64,000 bases of DNA from Hymenobacter sp. 5317J-9. Lineage in GTDB: Bacteria > Bacteroidota > Bacteroidia > Cytophagales > Hymenobacteraceae. Each line of letters starts with the position of its first letter. Within the stretch, counting starts at the first letter, position 1. The position numbers were made by a program, and so were the translations under genes. A model generated the notes under the pieces. It saw only the letters and a program-made list of their open reading frames with translations. It had not been told where the DNA came from and did no database searches. The DNA is taken from the NCBI RefSeq assembly GCF_022921075.1, contig NZ_CP095050.1:4154001-4218000 (forward strand). The letters are read 5' to 3'. Shown here one piece after another: positions 1-8,656 of the stretch.

Positions 1-2112
1 GCCGGAGGCCAGGCCCTGCAAATCGAGCTGACCGTTGCGGCCCACGGCCCGCGACAGGCACACGCGGCCGGTGAGGTCGCGCAGAATGGCCTGGCCGGCA
101 TCGGCGTCGAGGGCCAGGTAGAGGGTGCCGGTGGCAGGATTGGGGAAGGTGCTCAACCCCGCTGCCGGCGCGGGGCCGCTGGCGAGACCGGCCACGGCGG
201 GGCGGGCCTGCACGGCCTCGTTGTCGGCCGCCGCGGCATCGAAGCGCCATTGCTCGGAGAGGTAGGTGGGCTGGTCGGTGTACTGCACCAGCGGCAGGTC
301 GGCCGTCACGCCGCCGCCTTTCACGTTGAGGTACTTGCCGCTGCGCTTGTTCTGGAAGCGGTAGTAGCCGCCGCTGCCCGTGTACACCACCTTCCACATC
401 ATATAGTCGCCGTTGGTGCCGCTGGTGCTCAGGGCTTCCTGACTGATGGGCTGGTTTTCCTGCAGGCGCTCGGCGTCGGTGGCGCCTTTGGGGCGTAGGG
501 CTAGGTTGGTTGACTGGTTGAGCACGTAGTAATAGCCGGGGTCGGCGGGCTGCAGCACCCAGCGCGTCGAGCTCAGGGCCGAGGCATCGCCCACAAACTG
601 CGTGACGTCGGCCGTGGCCGCGCCGCCGGTGGGGCGGGCGTAGCCAGCGGTGCCGGCAGCAATGGAGCTGCGGCTCACCAGGTTGAAGGACAGCTGGTGG
701 CGCGGGGCTGCGTCGCCGTCGGTGTAGTACAGCTTTTCGAGCACGTTGCCGCTGGCATCGAGCCGGTAGAGGTGGGTGGTGCGGGCGGGAATGCTGCCAA
801 CCAGCTCCCGGCTCAGCGGAGTGTAGGCTTCCAGGCTCAGCTTCACGGCTTCGGAGCCGGCGTGGTAAGTGCCGTCGAAAGAGGCGCGGTAGGTGTAGGA
901 CGTGCTGGCCTGCATGTTCATTATCAGCAGGGTGTAGCCGTCGGGGCCGCGCATGCCGATGAACACCAGGTTGTTTTGCTCGGTGCTCTGGGTGCCGTTC
1001 ATCACGTTGGCCTGGCGGTTGTTGCTGAGCATGGCCAGGTGCCACATGGTGGAGCGGCGGGCCGGGCTGCCGGTGCTGCCCATGGTGGCGTAGAGCGAGT
1101 AGTCGAACTCGGTCTGGCCCGCGCCGCTTTCGTAAATGCTCCAGGGCGTGAAGCAGAGGGCGCTTTGCTGCATGGCATTCTTGGCCATAAGCGCCACAAA
1201 CTGCCCGGCTTTGAACTCCCAGGCATTAGCCTCGTTGTCGGCAGCGTTGTTCACGTTCACTTCGGTCACAGCCAGGGTAATGGGAGCGGCCGGGCCATTG
1301 TTCTTGCGCGGCCCGTTGTTGATGGTGTTGAGCATGGTGCGCAGCGTGGCAAAGCGGCTGCTCACCACGGACTCGGTGCGGTCGGCGTAGAAATGGAAGG
1401 CGAAATGGTCGAGCAGCGGAATGGTGGTGCCGGCCAGGTAGGCATCGCCCAGGTCGTCGAGAAAAGTTTGGTAGTAGCTGGGCAGGCCGGCGGTATCGCC
1501 GGGGTTGGCCACGTTGTAGAACAGCCGGAAATCGGGGCCCACCAGCTTGGCGTTCGGGGCTACGGTTTTGAGCTTTGCAGCCAGCTCGCGGTAGTGGGCC
1601 GCCCAGGTGGCGTAGGTGTAGCCGAGGTAGGTGGAAGAGCCCGAAACCCAGGTCAGCGTGGTGCCCGAGGGGTCGGGCTCGTTGCCAATGGCCCAGTAGG
1701 TGATGTTGTAGCCCCGGTTGGCGCAGTCCGCCACAAACGCCCCCAGCTCGGTGGCGGTGAGGTGAATGGGAATCTGCACCAGCGGCGTAGCGCCCACCGA
1801 GCGGGCGTAGTTGATGGCGCTGGCGTAGTTGGCCGCGTTTTCCCAGAGCGGGTCGGTGTCGAAGCGGTTGCCGCCGATGCGCATCCATTTCAAATCGGCC
1901 TTGCGCAGGTCGGGCGCGATGTTGGCCAGCGGGTCGGTCAGGGCCGTCGAGCCCGACTTGATATTCCAGTAATTAATGCCAAAAAACTGCGGCGAAATGG
2001 CCTGGGCCGACGCCACAAACCGGGCCAAGCCCAGCAGCAGCACGAGGCCCCAGCGCGCGGCACGGGGCCGGGCAAGAAGAGAAATGAGCGAAAGGGTAGC
2101 TTGCTTTTTCAT
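1..2112 (-). CDS. Secreted clan GH-A glycosidase with ricin-type lectin and T9SS sorting domain (C-terminus cut by window edge)
   Basis: The predicted protein is a secreted plant-polysaccharide hydrolase of at least 704 residues; its last residues lie beyond position 1. The start ATG at 2112 opens a signal peptide ending near ARFVASAQA. A TIM-barrel domain of the GH-A clan fills about residues 38-420: IGNEPD carries the likely acid/base Glu (about E145) and VTEVNVNN the likely nucleophile (about E284). A beta-trefoil, ricin/CBM13-like segment (about 515-625) contains YYYVLNQSTNLALRPKG and RFQNKRSGKYLNV. The last visible part, STFPNPATGTLYL, is the start of a T9SS type A sorting domain. The barrel is a paralogue of the one in the next gene (both have PWSI.E). 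The exact GH family is not determinable by eye; arabinofuranosidase-like or GH30/GH39-like are options. Confidence 0.85.
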   Translation of the reverse strand, partial: MKKQATLSLISLLARPRAARWGLVLLLGLARFVASAQAISPQFFGINYWNIKSGSTALTDPLANIAPDLRKADLKWMRIGGNRFDTDPLWENAANYASAINYARSVGATPLVQIPIHLTATELGAFVADCANRGYNITYWAIGNEPDPSGTTLTWVSGSSTYLGYTYATWAAHYRELAAKLKTVAPNAKLVGPDFRLFYNVANPGDTAGLPSYYQTFLDDLGDAYLAGTTIPLLDHFAFHFYADRTESVVSSRFATLRTMLNTINNGPRKNNGPAAPITLAVTEVNVNNAADNEANAWEFKAGQFVALMAKNAMQQSALCFTPWSIYESGAGQTEFDYSLYATMGSTGSPARRSTMWHLAMLSNNRQANVMNGTQSTEQNNLVFIGMRGPDGYTLLIMNMQASTSYTYRASFDGTYHAGSEAVKLSLEAYTPLSRELVGSIPARTTHLYRLDASGNVLEKLYYTDGDAAPRHQLSFNLVSRSSIAAGTAGYARPTGGAATADVTQFVGDASALSSTRWVLQPADPGYYYVLNQSTNLALRPKGATDAERLQENQPISQEALSTSGTNGDYMMWKVVYTGSGGYYRFQNKRSGKYLNVKGGGVTADLPLVQYTDQPTYLSEQWRFDAAAADNEAVQARPAVAGLASGPAPAAGLSTFPNPATGTLYLALDADAGQAILRDLTGRVCLSRAVGRNGQLDLQGLASG

Positions 2113-2203
2113 GTGGGAATTGGGGTTGGTGAAGGAAAGAAAAGGCAATAGGGAAGCCAGCGCCCCCATTTGGGGACGCCGGCATTCCAGCAATGGCAGT
2201 GGT

Positions 2204-2221
2204 AAAAAGGCCGCAGCGGCC
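2204..2221 (-). terminator. Short rho-independent terminator after the 1801-residue glycosidase gene
   Basis: On the minus strand a GGCCG/CGGCC stem with a 3-nt loop is followed by five T residues. It lies 9 nt past the stop codon of the gene ending at 2230 and before the paralogous gene starting at 2112, suggesting that the two are not simply co-transcribed. The stem is short, so efficiency is uncertain. Confidence 0.5.
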
Positions 2222-2229
2222 GGGCCCTG

Positions 2230-5200
2230 CTAGTGCAGCACCACGCGCTTGGTCAGCACCTGCGTGTCGGCCTGCAGGCGCAGCGTGTACACGCCGGCGG
2301 CCAGGCCCGAAGTGGCAAACTCGGCCGTGGCGCCGGCCCCGCTCAGGCCAATGGTGCGGCTGAGCACCGCCTGGCCCAGGGCGTTAAACAAGGTGGCCCG
2401 CACCTCGCGCAGCCCCGCCAGCGGCGGCAGCAGCACCGTGAAGCGGGCGTGCGCCGGGTTGGGGTACATGCTCACGGCATCGGCCGCCAGCTCGGCTTTA
2501 GCCGCCGTGGCCAGCGCCGCGCCAAACGCCAGGCTGAAGCGCCCGTTGTTCGCCCCCGCCGCCAACGTTACCGAATAGCTGCCGCCCAGCACCAGCAGTT
2601 GCTGCGTGCCCGCCGCGGCATCGCGCAGGTACACGGACGTCGAGCCAAAGTTGCTCAAATCGGCCACCGCGAAGGTGTAGGTGCCAGCTTGCGGCGCGCG
2701 CAGGCTTAGCGGCACCACTTGGGCAGCGCTCAGCGGCGCCAGACCGTCGATGGCCAGCGGCGTGTTGCCAGCCAGCACGGCCAGGTCGAGCCCGGCGGGA
2801 TTGGGCAGCTTGGTGGCATCGAATTCAGCGTCCACACCGGCCGTGGCGCCGGCTTCAAAGTACACGTAGGCGTCGTCCTGCAGGTTGGCACCGCTCAGGG
2901 TGAGGCGCAGCAGCGGCCGGGCGTCCAGGGTGCCGCGGCCGAAAGTGGGCTGCGGGCCGAAAGTCGTGACGCGGTTGGCATTGGTCAGGTTCACGGCGCC
3001 GGGCGTGCCGGGGGCCGAAACGCGGGCAAAGTAGCCCGAGCCGGCCACAATAAGCGGGGAGGCGCCCACGCCGTTGGCGTAGCTGCGGTAGGTACCCGCG
3101 TACTGGCCGGTGCTTTGGTACACATACATGGCAGCGTCCATGCCCGGGCGCTGGGAGGCCGTCACGGTGCTCCAGTCCAGCGGCGACGGATACGGGTTGC
3201 CGAGCAGCTGCCAGCCGGCGTCCACGTCAGCCCCGCGGCTGAGGGCGCCGGAGGCCTGCGCGCCGTTGTTGAACGTGCCGGTGAATGCCACCGGGGCGGG
3301 CGTAGCGGGCGCATTCACGCTGTAGCCGCGGGTGGGCTGCATGAGGTCGGCGCCGCTGGCGGGCGAGAACCAGCCTTTGTCGAACGCGCTGTAGTTGGAA
3401 GTGGCGGTGGCAATACGGCTTTCATCGTAACCAAACACTGTGGGGAAGGGCGTCACCGCGCTGGGCGTAGCGCTGGCGTTGTAGTCCGTGTTGAAAGTCG
3501 GCACGAAGCCCGCGGTGCCCACGCTGCTAAGGGGCGCACCGGCCACCGGCGAGCTGTAGTGGCGGTAGGCCGGGCCCGTCACGGAACTCGTGATGGCGCG
3601 CTGCATGGTGCCCGCGCCCGTCACCACGCCGCCCGTGTTGTCGAGCAAAGCCGTGCCGGCCGCGCTGGAAAGCAGCGTGAAAGCCTGGCCGCCAGTGGCG
3701 AGGTTGCCGCTTTGCAGGCGGGCCACCTGGGCCACGCTCAGGGGCTGGCTCAGCGTCAGGGTGCGGTCGGTGCTGAGGGCGGCCGTGTTGTTCACCGTCA
3801 GGCTGCGCACACTGGCGGGCAGGCCGGCGCCGGTTACTTGCGGCGCGGTGCCGTTGTAGGTGTACACGGCATCGGCCGAAAACAAACGCGGGCCGGTGAG
3901 CTGAATGGCACCCGTGGCCCCGGTGGCGGCAATGCCGGCCGGGTCGCAGATGTGCAGCTCGGCGCCGGCCTGCAGCTCGAAGCTGCCCGCGCCGCCCAGC
4001 ACCGCGCAGTTGGTGATGAGCCGTCCGCCCGTGAGCACGCGCACCGAGGTGGCCACCGTGGTGCCCAGCTGCAGCGTGAGCGTGCCGCCGCTCTGCACCG
4101 TGATGCTGTTGTAGCTGCCGCCAGCGCCCATGCTCTGGCCGCTCAGCACCACCAAATCGGGCCCAATGAGAGCGTTGCGCAGGCTCTGGATGTAGGTGAT
4201 GTTGGGCGTGCCGAAGCCGAAGCCCCAGTTGAGAGCGGTGCTGCCCGAGGCGTTGGCTTTGCCCGTGCCGTTGTAGTCGGCCAGGGTCTGGGTTGGGTTG
4301 AGCGGGTAAACGAATTTGCTCGGGCTGCCGCCGTTGTCGAGGTCGGGGGCGGCCATCTTGTAGCCCAGTATCGACTGGTAGTTGGTCGTGACGGCCGCCC
4401 CGGCCCCGCCGATGGCCCCGCGGGTAGCAAAGGCATGAATGGAACCCGTAACGCCCGCAGCACCCGAACCGGCTGCTTTCACCATCACCATGTCGTACTG
4501 CGTGATGTTGAAGATGTTGCCGCCGCCCGCGTTGGTGAGGTAGGTGGTGTTGCCGAGCAGCAGGTCCAGGGTGTAATCGGAGGCGTCGGCGTCCTGCACG
4601 TAGCCGGCGGGGCCGGCCAGCTGGCGCAGCACCACGGTGGTGCCGCTGCGCACATCGGCCCAGAAGGCGGTGTTGTTGAACTGGTACTTGCCGCCGTTGT
4701 CGGCCGTGCCGTTGGTTTCAAAGTCCTTCACAATCATCCCGCGCATGTCCACGTGGTCCTGCACCACCAGCAGCTCCACGGCGTCGAGGTTGCCAGTGCC
4801 GTCGTTCGAGCCGTTGTAGACGCGGTTCACCACCACGGGCGGCGCCGGGTTGGCCAGGCCGCGCAGGGTCAGGATGTAGTTGATGTTGTTGGCGCCGAAG
4901 CCGTCGCCCCAGTTGCGGCTGGCGCTGCTCGACGCGGCCACGGCGGTACCGTTGTAGTCGGCCGTGCTCTGGGCCGGGTTGGTGGGATACAGGAAGGAGC
5001 CCGCCGGCAGCGTGGTGCTGTAGGTAAGCTTGGGCCCGGCCACGGCCGTGTAGAAGGCCGATACAGGGCTCCCGCCGTTGTTGCTGGCCAGCGCGTGCAC
5101 AGCGTTATCAGTACCGGTGGGGGCACCGGTTTTCAGCAGCACCATGTCGGTGCCAGTGATGTTAAAATTCTGGCCCGCCGTGCCCAAGGCATCGAGGTAA

Positions 5201-7635
5201 GTGGCGTTTTCCAGAAAGAGGTCGAGCTTAAAATCGGCGGGGTTCAGGTCTTCGGCGTAGCCCGCCACGTCCGACAACAGGCGGCGCAGCACGATGGTGG
5301 TGCCAATGCGCAGGTCCTTCCACAAGGCGTTGTCCTTGAACTGGAACTTGCCGCCGTTGTCGGTGGTGAGGTTGCTTTCGAAGTCCTTCACAATCAGCCC
5401 GCGGATGTCGAGATGGTCCTTCACAATCAGCAGCTCCACGGCGTCTTTGCTGCCGTCGAACACGGAAGCGGCTTCGTTGTAGGTGCGGTTCACCACAATG
5501 CCTGTCATGGGCTGCTCCTCGAAGGTGAGCTTGGAGAAGTTGAGGCTGGCACTCACGATGTCGAACTTCAGCGTGGCGTTGGGGTCGGCCGCCAGGTACA
5601 CGTTATTGATAACCAGGTCTTGGTAGGTGCCAAAGCCGCCGGTGGCCGGCACGGCTACCACACCTGTGCGGTCCACGTCGTTCACGCTCAGCCGCAATGA
5701 GCCCGTCGAGGTGGCGCCCGTCGACACCCGCACCGTCACCTTGTAGAGGCCACTGCGCAGGATGTTCACGGAGTATTTCAGCCACTCGCCGGTAGCCGAG
5801 TAGCCCACGTTGCCGTAGCCGCCGTCACCGTTTTCAGTGTCCACAGCTTCGTTGGGGCGCGGCACGGTGGGGTCCACGGCCGCCCCGCGGTTGGCCGCGT
5901 CCGAGTCGTTGAAGGCCGCGCCCTGGCCACCGAAATCGTACTCCACGGCCCGCACCACGCCCGGAATCACGGCCGGCGTGCCGTTGTAAGGGGTTCGCAC
6001 GCAGGCACTCACCTGCACGTAGGCTGGCTTGCTCAGCACGATGGTCGTGTCGGGGTTCACCAGCGTCAAGGTCACGTCTTTGGGGCCGGCCGTGGCGTAG
6101 GTCACCGCAATGGGGCCTTTGCCGCTGGCGGTGGCCGGCGTAGCGCCCGCGCCAAAGTTCCAGTCCAGGGTGGTGTAGCCGCCCAGCACGGCGGCCGTGT
6201 ACGTCACGGCTTCGGGCGCGATGCAGCTGAAGGTTTTATCGGCCGAAAACGACAGCTGCGTGTAGTTCTGGTTTGGGCCGAGGTAGGTGGGCGGCAGCGT
6301 CTGCTGGGCGTGCTGCAGCGAATAGATGATTTTGCGCGTGAGCTGGCCCTGGGCATTGAACAGCAGCACCAGGGTCGACTGCGCGTACAGCCGGTTCGTG
6401 TAGGCGGCATTGATGCCGGCCGGCACGTTGACCTTGAGCGCGCTGGCGCCCCCAATGGCCGTATTGTCGAGCTGCACCGTGAAATCGTAGTCGTCCGCCT
6501 CGCTTTCGTTGAGCAGCATTACGGCCGTGGTGCCGTTGTCGGTGCTGCTGAGCACTTTCACCAGGGCCTGATTGTCGGTGGCATTCAGGTTGAGCCCGTG
6601 CATGTTTTCCGACACCAGCATCTCGTGCCAGAACGCCGAGCGGGGCTTGAACGTGGCCGCCGTGCTGCCGTCGATGTAGCCCAAATCGCCGGCGCCGCGG
6701 GCCCCGCTGCCCTCGTGAATGGACCAGGGCTGCATCGACACGGCCTCGTACTTCATGCCCACGCCAAACACCTCGGCCCAAAACTGCCCGTTCAGGAAGG
6801 AGTGCACGCCCACGCCTTCCACGGTGTTGTTGCCGGGGTTGGCGTAGTCCACGTTGAACTCGGTGAGGGCCCAGCGCAGGGCGTTGGTGCCGGTGCGGTT
6901 GTTTTTGGCATTCGCGGCGGCCATCAGGCCCAGCAGGTTCACCACGTTGTTGGTGAGGTTGGTGGTGCCGCTGGTGACCTGGGCCCGCGTCTGGGTGCCG
7001 TTGAAGGGGTAGGTGTGGAAGGAGATAACGTCGACGTAGTAGCGCCCGTTGGCGTCGGTGCCGGTGATGTCGTTGGCGCCGCCCACCAGCGCGGGGAAGT
7101 AGCCCCCGCCGTAAGACGCATTCTCGGGACCCACGATGAGGATGCTGGGGTCCACCGCCTTCATGGCCGAGGCGAAGGACTTGATATAGGCCTCCACGCC
7201 CGCAATGCTCACCGGGTTGGGCTGCGAGGCCAGGTCGGGCTCGTTGCCAATAATCCAGTACTTGATGTTGCGGCCCATGGTGATGTTGACGTACTGCACT
7301 ACCTGCGCCGCCTGCGCGGCCGTGAAGCGGCCCCGGCCCTCCGATACCTGCACCATGGGCTCTGCCCCGATGCGGCGAATGGAATCAATCAGGGCAATGT
7401 ATTGGGCGTTGGTGACCAGGTTGGAGTTGACGCCGTTGCCGCCGATGCGCACCATGCGCACCTTCGACTGCTTCACCAGCGGCCACAGCTTGTCGAGCTG
7501 CCCGTTGAACACCTGCGTGCCCAGGGCCGTGGGCAGCCAGGCGTTCTGGCCCGCCAGGTAGGGCGAAATGGTCTGGCCCGACGCTGCGGGCAGCGCCAGC
7601 CAGCTCAGCACGAGTAGGAATAACAGTCTCTTCAT
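2230..7635 (-). CDS. Giant multidomain T9SS-secreted clan GH-A glycosidase
   Basis: This 1801-residue secreted protein starts with a clear signal peptide (MKRLLFLLVLSWLALPAASG). The GH-A barrel (about 21-440) has YWIIGNEPDLA with acid/base at about E132 and ALTEFNVDY with nucleophile at about E259. A PKD-like domain follows (about 466-542; TTLDWNFGAG), then a CBM6-like module (about 549-709; VEYDFGGQGAAFND, then GEWLKYSV). Two tandem copies of a roughly 220-residue domain come next (714-933 and 934-1158), then a beta-rich repeat region and a T9SS type A sorting domain (about 1725-1801) with MYPNPA and GVYTLRL. The protein is probably exported and anchored or released by T9SS. Its substrate is inferred only as plant polysaccharide, from neighbouring glycosidase and pectinesterase genes. 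A promoter and a LacI-type operator candidate lie upstream. Confidence 0.88.
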   Translation of the reverse strand: MKRLLFLLVLSWLALPAASGQTISPYLAGQNAWLPTALGTQVFNGQLDKLWPLVKQSKVRMVRIGGNGVNSNLVTNAQYIALIDSIRRIGAEPMVQVSEGRGRFTAAQAAQVVQYVNITMGRNIKYWIIGNEPDLASQPNPVSIAGVEAYIKSFASAMKAVDPSILIVGPENASYGGGYFPALVGGANDITGTDANGRYYVDVISFHTYPFNGTQTRAQVTSGTTNLTNNVVNLLGLMAAANAKNNRTGTNALRWALTEFNVDYANPGNNTVEGVGVHSFLNGQFWAEVFGVGMKYEAVSMQPWSIHEGSGARGAGDLGYIDGSTAATFKPRSAFWHEMLVSENMHGLNLNATDNQALVKVLSSTDNGTTAVMLLNESEADDYDFTVQLDNTAIGGASALKVNVPAGINAAYTNRLYAQSTLVLLFNAQGQLTRKIIYSLQHAQQTLPPTYLGPNQNYTQLSFSADKTFSCIAPEAVTYTAAVLGGYTTLDWNFGAGATPATASGKGPIAVTYATAGPKDVTLTLVNPDTTIVLSKPAYVQVSACVRTPYNGTPAVIPGVVRAVEYDFGGQGAAFNDSDAANRGAAVDPTVPRPNEAVDTENGDGGYGNVGYSATGEWLKYSVNILRSGLYKVTVRVSTGATSTGSLRLSVNDVDRTGVVAVPATGGFGTYQDLVINNVYLAADPNATLKFDIVSASLNFSKLTFEEQPMTGIVVNRTYNEAASVFDGSKDAVELLIVKDHLDIRGLIVKDFESNLTTDNGGKFQFKDNALWKDLRIGTTIVLRRLLSDVAGYAEDLNPADFKLDLFLENATYLDALGTAGQNFNITGTDMVLLKTGAPTGTDNAVHALASNNGGSPVSAFYTAVAGPKLTYSTTLPAGSFLYPTNPAQSTADYNGTAVAASSSASRNWGDGFGANNINYILTLRGLANPAPPVVVNRVYNGSNDGTGNLDAVELLVVQDHVDMRGMIVKDFETNGTADNGGKYQFNNTAFWADVRSGTTVVLRQLAGPAGYVQDADASDYTLDLLLGNTTYLTNAGGGNIFNITQYDMVMVKAAGSGAAGVTGSIHAFATRGAIGGAGAAVTTNYQSILGYKMAAPDLDNGGSPSKFVYPLNPTQTLADYNGTGKANASGSTALNWGFGFGTPNITYIQSLRNALIGPDLVVLSGQSMGAGGSYNSITVQSGGTLTLQLGTTVATSVRVLTGGRLITNCAVLGGAGSFELQAGAELHICDPAGIAATGATGAIQLTGPRLFSADAVYTYNGTAPQVTGAGLPASVRSLTVNNTAALSTDRTLTLSQPLSVAQVARLQSGNLATGGQAFTLLSSAAGTALLDNTGGVVTGAGTMQRAITSSVTGPAYRHYSSPVAGAPLSSVGTAGFVPTFNTDYNASATPSAVTPFPTVFGYDESRIATATSNYSAFDKGWFSPASGADLMQPTRGYSVNAPATPAPVAFTGTFNNGAQASGALSRGADVDAGWQLLGNPYPSPLDWSTVTASQRPGMDAAMYVYQSTGQYAGTYRSYANGVGASPLIVAGSGYFARVSAPGTPGAVNLTNANRVTTFGPQPTFGRGTLDARPLLRLTLSGANLQDDAYVYFEAGATAGVDAEFDATKLPNPAGLDLAVLAGNTPLAIDGLAPLSAAQVVPLSLRAPQAGTYTFAVADLSNFGSTSVYLRDAAAGTQQLLVLGGSYSVTLAAGANNGRFSLAFGAALATAAKAELAADAVSMYPNPAHARFTVLLPPLAGLREVRATLFNALGQAVLSRTIGLSGAGATAEFATSGLAAGVYTLRLQADTQVLTKRVVLH
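4162..5496 (-). repeat. Tandem duplication of a ~220-residue domain inside the giant glycosidase
   Basis: Residues 714-933 and 934-1158 align along their length. Shared landmarks are VVNR.YN, DAVELL.V.DH.D.RG, IVKDFE.N, DNGGK.QF, GTT.VLR.L, ADYNGT and NWG.GFG. The pattern resembles lamin-tail-like or related beta-sandwich adhesion modules, but I cannot assign the family with certainty. The amino-acid divergence indicates an old duplication. Confidence 0.8.
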
Positions 7636-7812
7636 GAAAGGGGGTGGGGTTTGGTTGAAAAGCAGCGCAGGGGCCGGCGGCGTTCGCGGCCGGCATGAGG
7701 ATTCCGGGGCCCGCGTGGCGGGCCGGTTCGGCAGGGCAAGGGCCCTTTCCCAGGGTGATTTCCGCTACTGCGCGTGGCCGTGCAGAGGGGCCGGCTGCAG
7801 CAGTAGCGCGTT

Positions 7813-7844
7813 TAAAGGTATTGGCGCCCCCAACCGGAAAGCAA
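7813..7844 (-). promoter_or_regulatory. Bacteroidota-type promoter of the giant glycosidase gene
   Basis: Read on the minus strand, TTG (7844-7842) is followed after 21 bp by TACCTTTA (7820-7813). That is one mismatch from the Bacteroidota -7 consensus TAnnTTTG, with the expected spacing. It would give a leader of about 170 nt before the ATG at 7635. Confidence 0.55.
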
Positions 7845-7866
7845 GGAAACTCACCGATTTATCTAT

Positions 7867-7879
7867 GAAAACGTTTGCG
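7867..7879. promoter_or_regulatory. LacI-family-like operator candidate, copy 1
   Basis: GAAAACGTTTGCG is centred on the palindrome AAACGTTT, typical of LacI-family operators. It lies about 23 bp upstream of the TTG of the promoter at 7813-7844, a position suited to an activator. It matches the site at 13803-13815 (opposite orientation) at 12 of 13 bases. No LacI gene is in the window. Confidence 0.5.
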
Positions 7880-8006
7880 GAAAAATACCGCCGCGCCTAA
7901 CGCACGCCCGGTGCGCCAGTGGCGCTCGCGCACCCCGCCCTGCTGCCCCAAAAAGCCGTTCCTTAGCCCGTAAACGTGCTTTTCTCCTCACTCCTCCCCT
8001 ACTGCC

Positions 8007-8639
8007 TCAGGCTTCTTTCTGAAACAAAAAGCTGACGATGCGCGGCACGGCGGTGCGGTCGTTGTCGTCGAAGTACTCGCGCAGGTCCAGGCAGCGAAAA
8101 CCGTGCGGACGGGCGGCCGCGAGGAAGTCGGACAAGTGGTGGGTGTAGCATTCCACCGTCACCTCGGCCCCGGTGGCGGCCAAGTAGCGGGCCTTGCTGC
8201 CCTGGTACTGCTTGAATGGGTGCAACTCGCCCACGTAGAACCAGCCGCCCGGCCGCAACGCCTGGCTGCAATGCCGAAACACGGGGCCCATGTCCGCGAT
8301 GTGCTCCAGAATCAGGCTACTGGTCACGAGCTCGGCCGGCTGCTGCGCCCAGCTCCACGGCTGCGTCACGTCGGCCTGCTGGAAGCGCACGTTGCCGCCC
8401 GCCAGCTTGGCCTGGGCGCGGGCCAGCATCTCGGCCGAAAAATCCACGGCCGTGACGTGGGCGGCTTTCGTGGCCAGCCATTCGGTGTTCTTGCCCGTGC
8501 CGCAGCCCAGCTCAATCACCTCCGCAAACGGCAGTTTGGCCAGCAGTTGTCGGATGGCCACGGCCTCGAGGTCGCGCGTTTTATTCAGGACCGTGTCGTA
8601 GGTATCGGCCCAGGCGTTGTAGGCGGTTTGAATGCTCAT
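8007..8639 (-). CDS. Class I SAM-dependent methyltransferase
   Basis: The 210-residue soluble protein starts MSIQTAYNAWADTYD. Motif I of the Rossmann-fold methyltransferases is VIELGCGTGKNTEWL (about 40-54), with an acidic post-I segment VTAVDFSAEML. Motif IV/V-like stretches are SSLILEHIADM and LRPGGWFYVGELHPF. This matches the UbiE/Methyltransf_11-type small-molecule methyltransferases; the acceptor cannot be predicted. A longer reading frame extends upstream, but it only shadows the next gene, so the ATG at 8639 is preferred. The gene lies 17 bp downstream of the molybdenum-subunit gene on the same strand, so the two are probably co-transcribed. Confidence 0.88.
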   Translation of the reverse strand: MSIQTAYNAWADTYDTVLNKTRDLEAVAIRQLLAKLPFAEVIELGCGTGKNTEWLATKAAHVTAVDFSAEMLARAQAKLAGGNVRFQQADVTQPWSWAQQPAELVTSSLILEHIADMGPVFRHCSQALRPGGWFYVGELHPFKQYQGSKARYLAATGAEVTVECYTHHLSDFLAAARPHGFRCLDLREYFDDNDRTAVPRIVSFLFQKEA

Positions 8640-8656
8640 GGCCAGAAGTAAAAGTA

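Larger units (their letters stand above)
7636..8006. other. 371-bp intergenic regulatory region
   Basis: No convincing gene is present here. The region holds the promoter candidate (7813-7844) and operator candidate (7867-7879) of the giant glycosidase gene. The remainder, roughly 7880-8006, separates it from the 3' end of the methyltransferase gene, where I see no strong hairpin. Confidence 0.6.

Noticed and set aside
2719..5700. A 993-codon plus-strand frame antisense to the giant glycosidase
   Set aside because: Composition is dominated by Gly, Ala, Arg, His and Val with no domain, as expected for the complement of a GC-rich gene.
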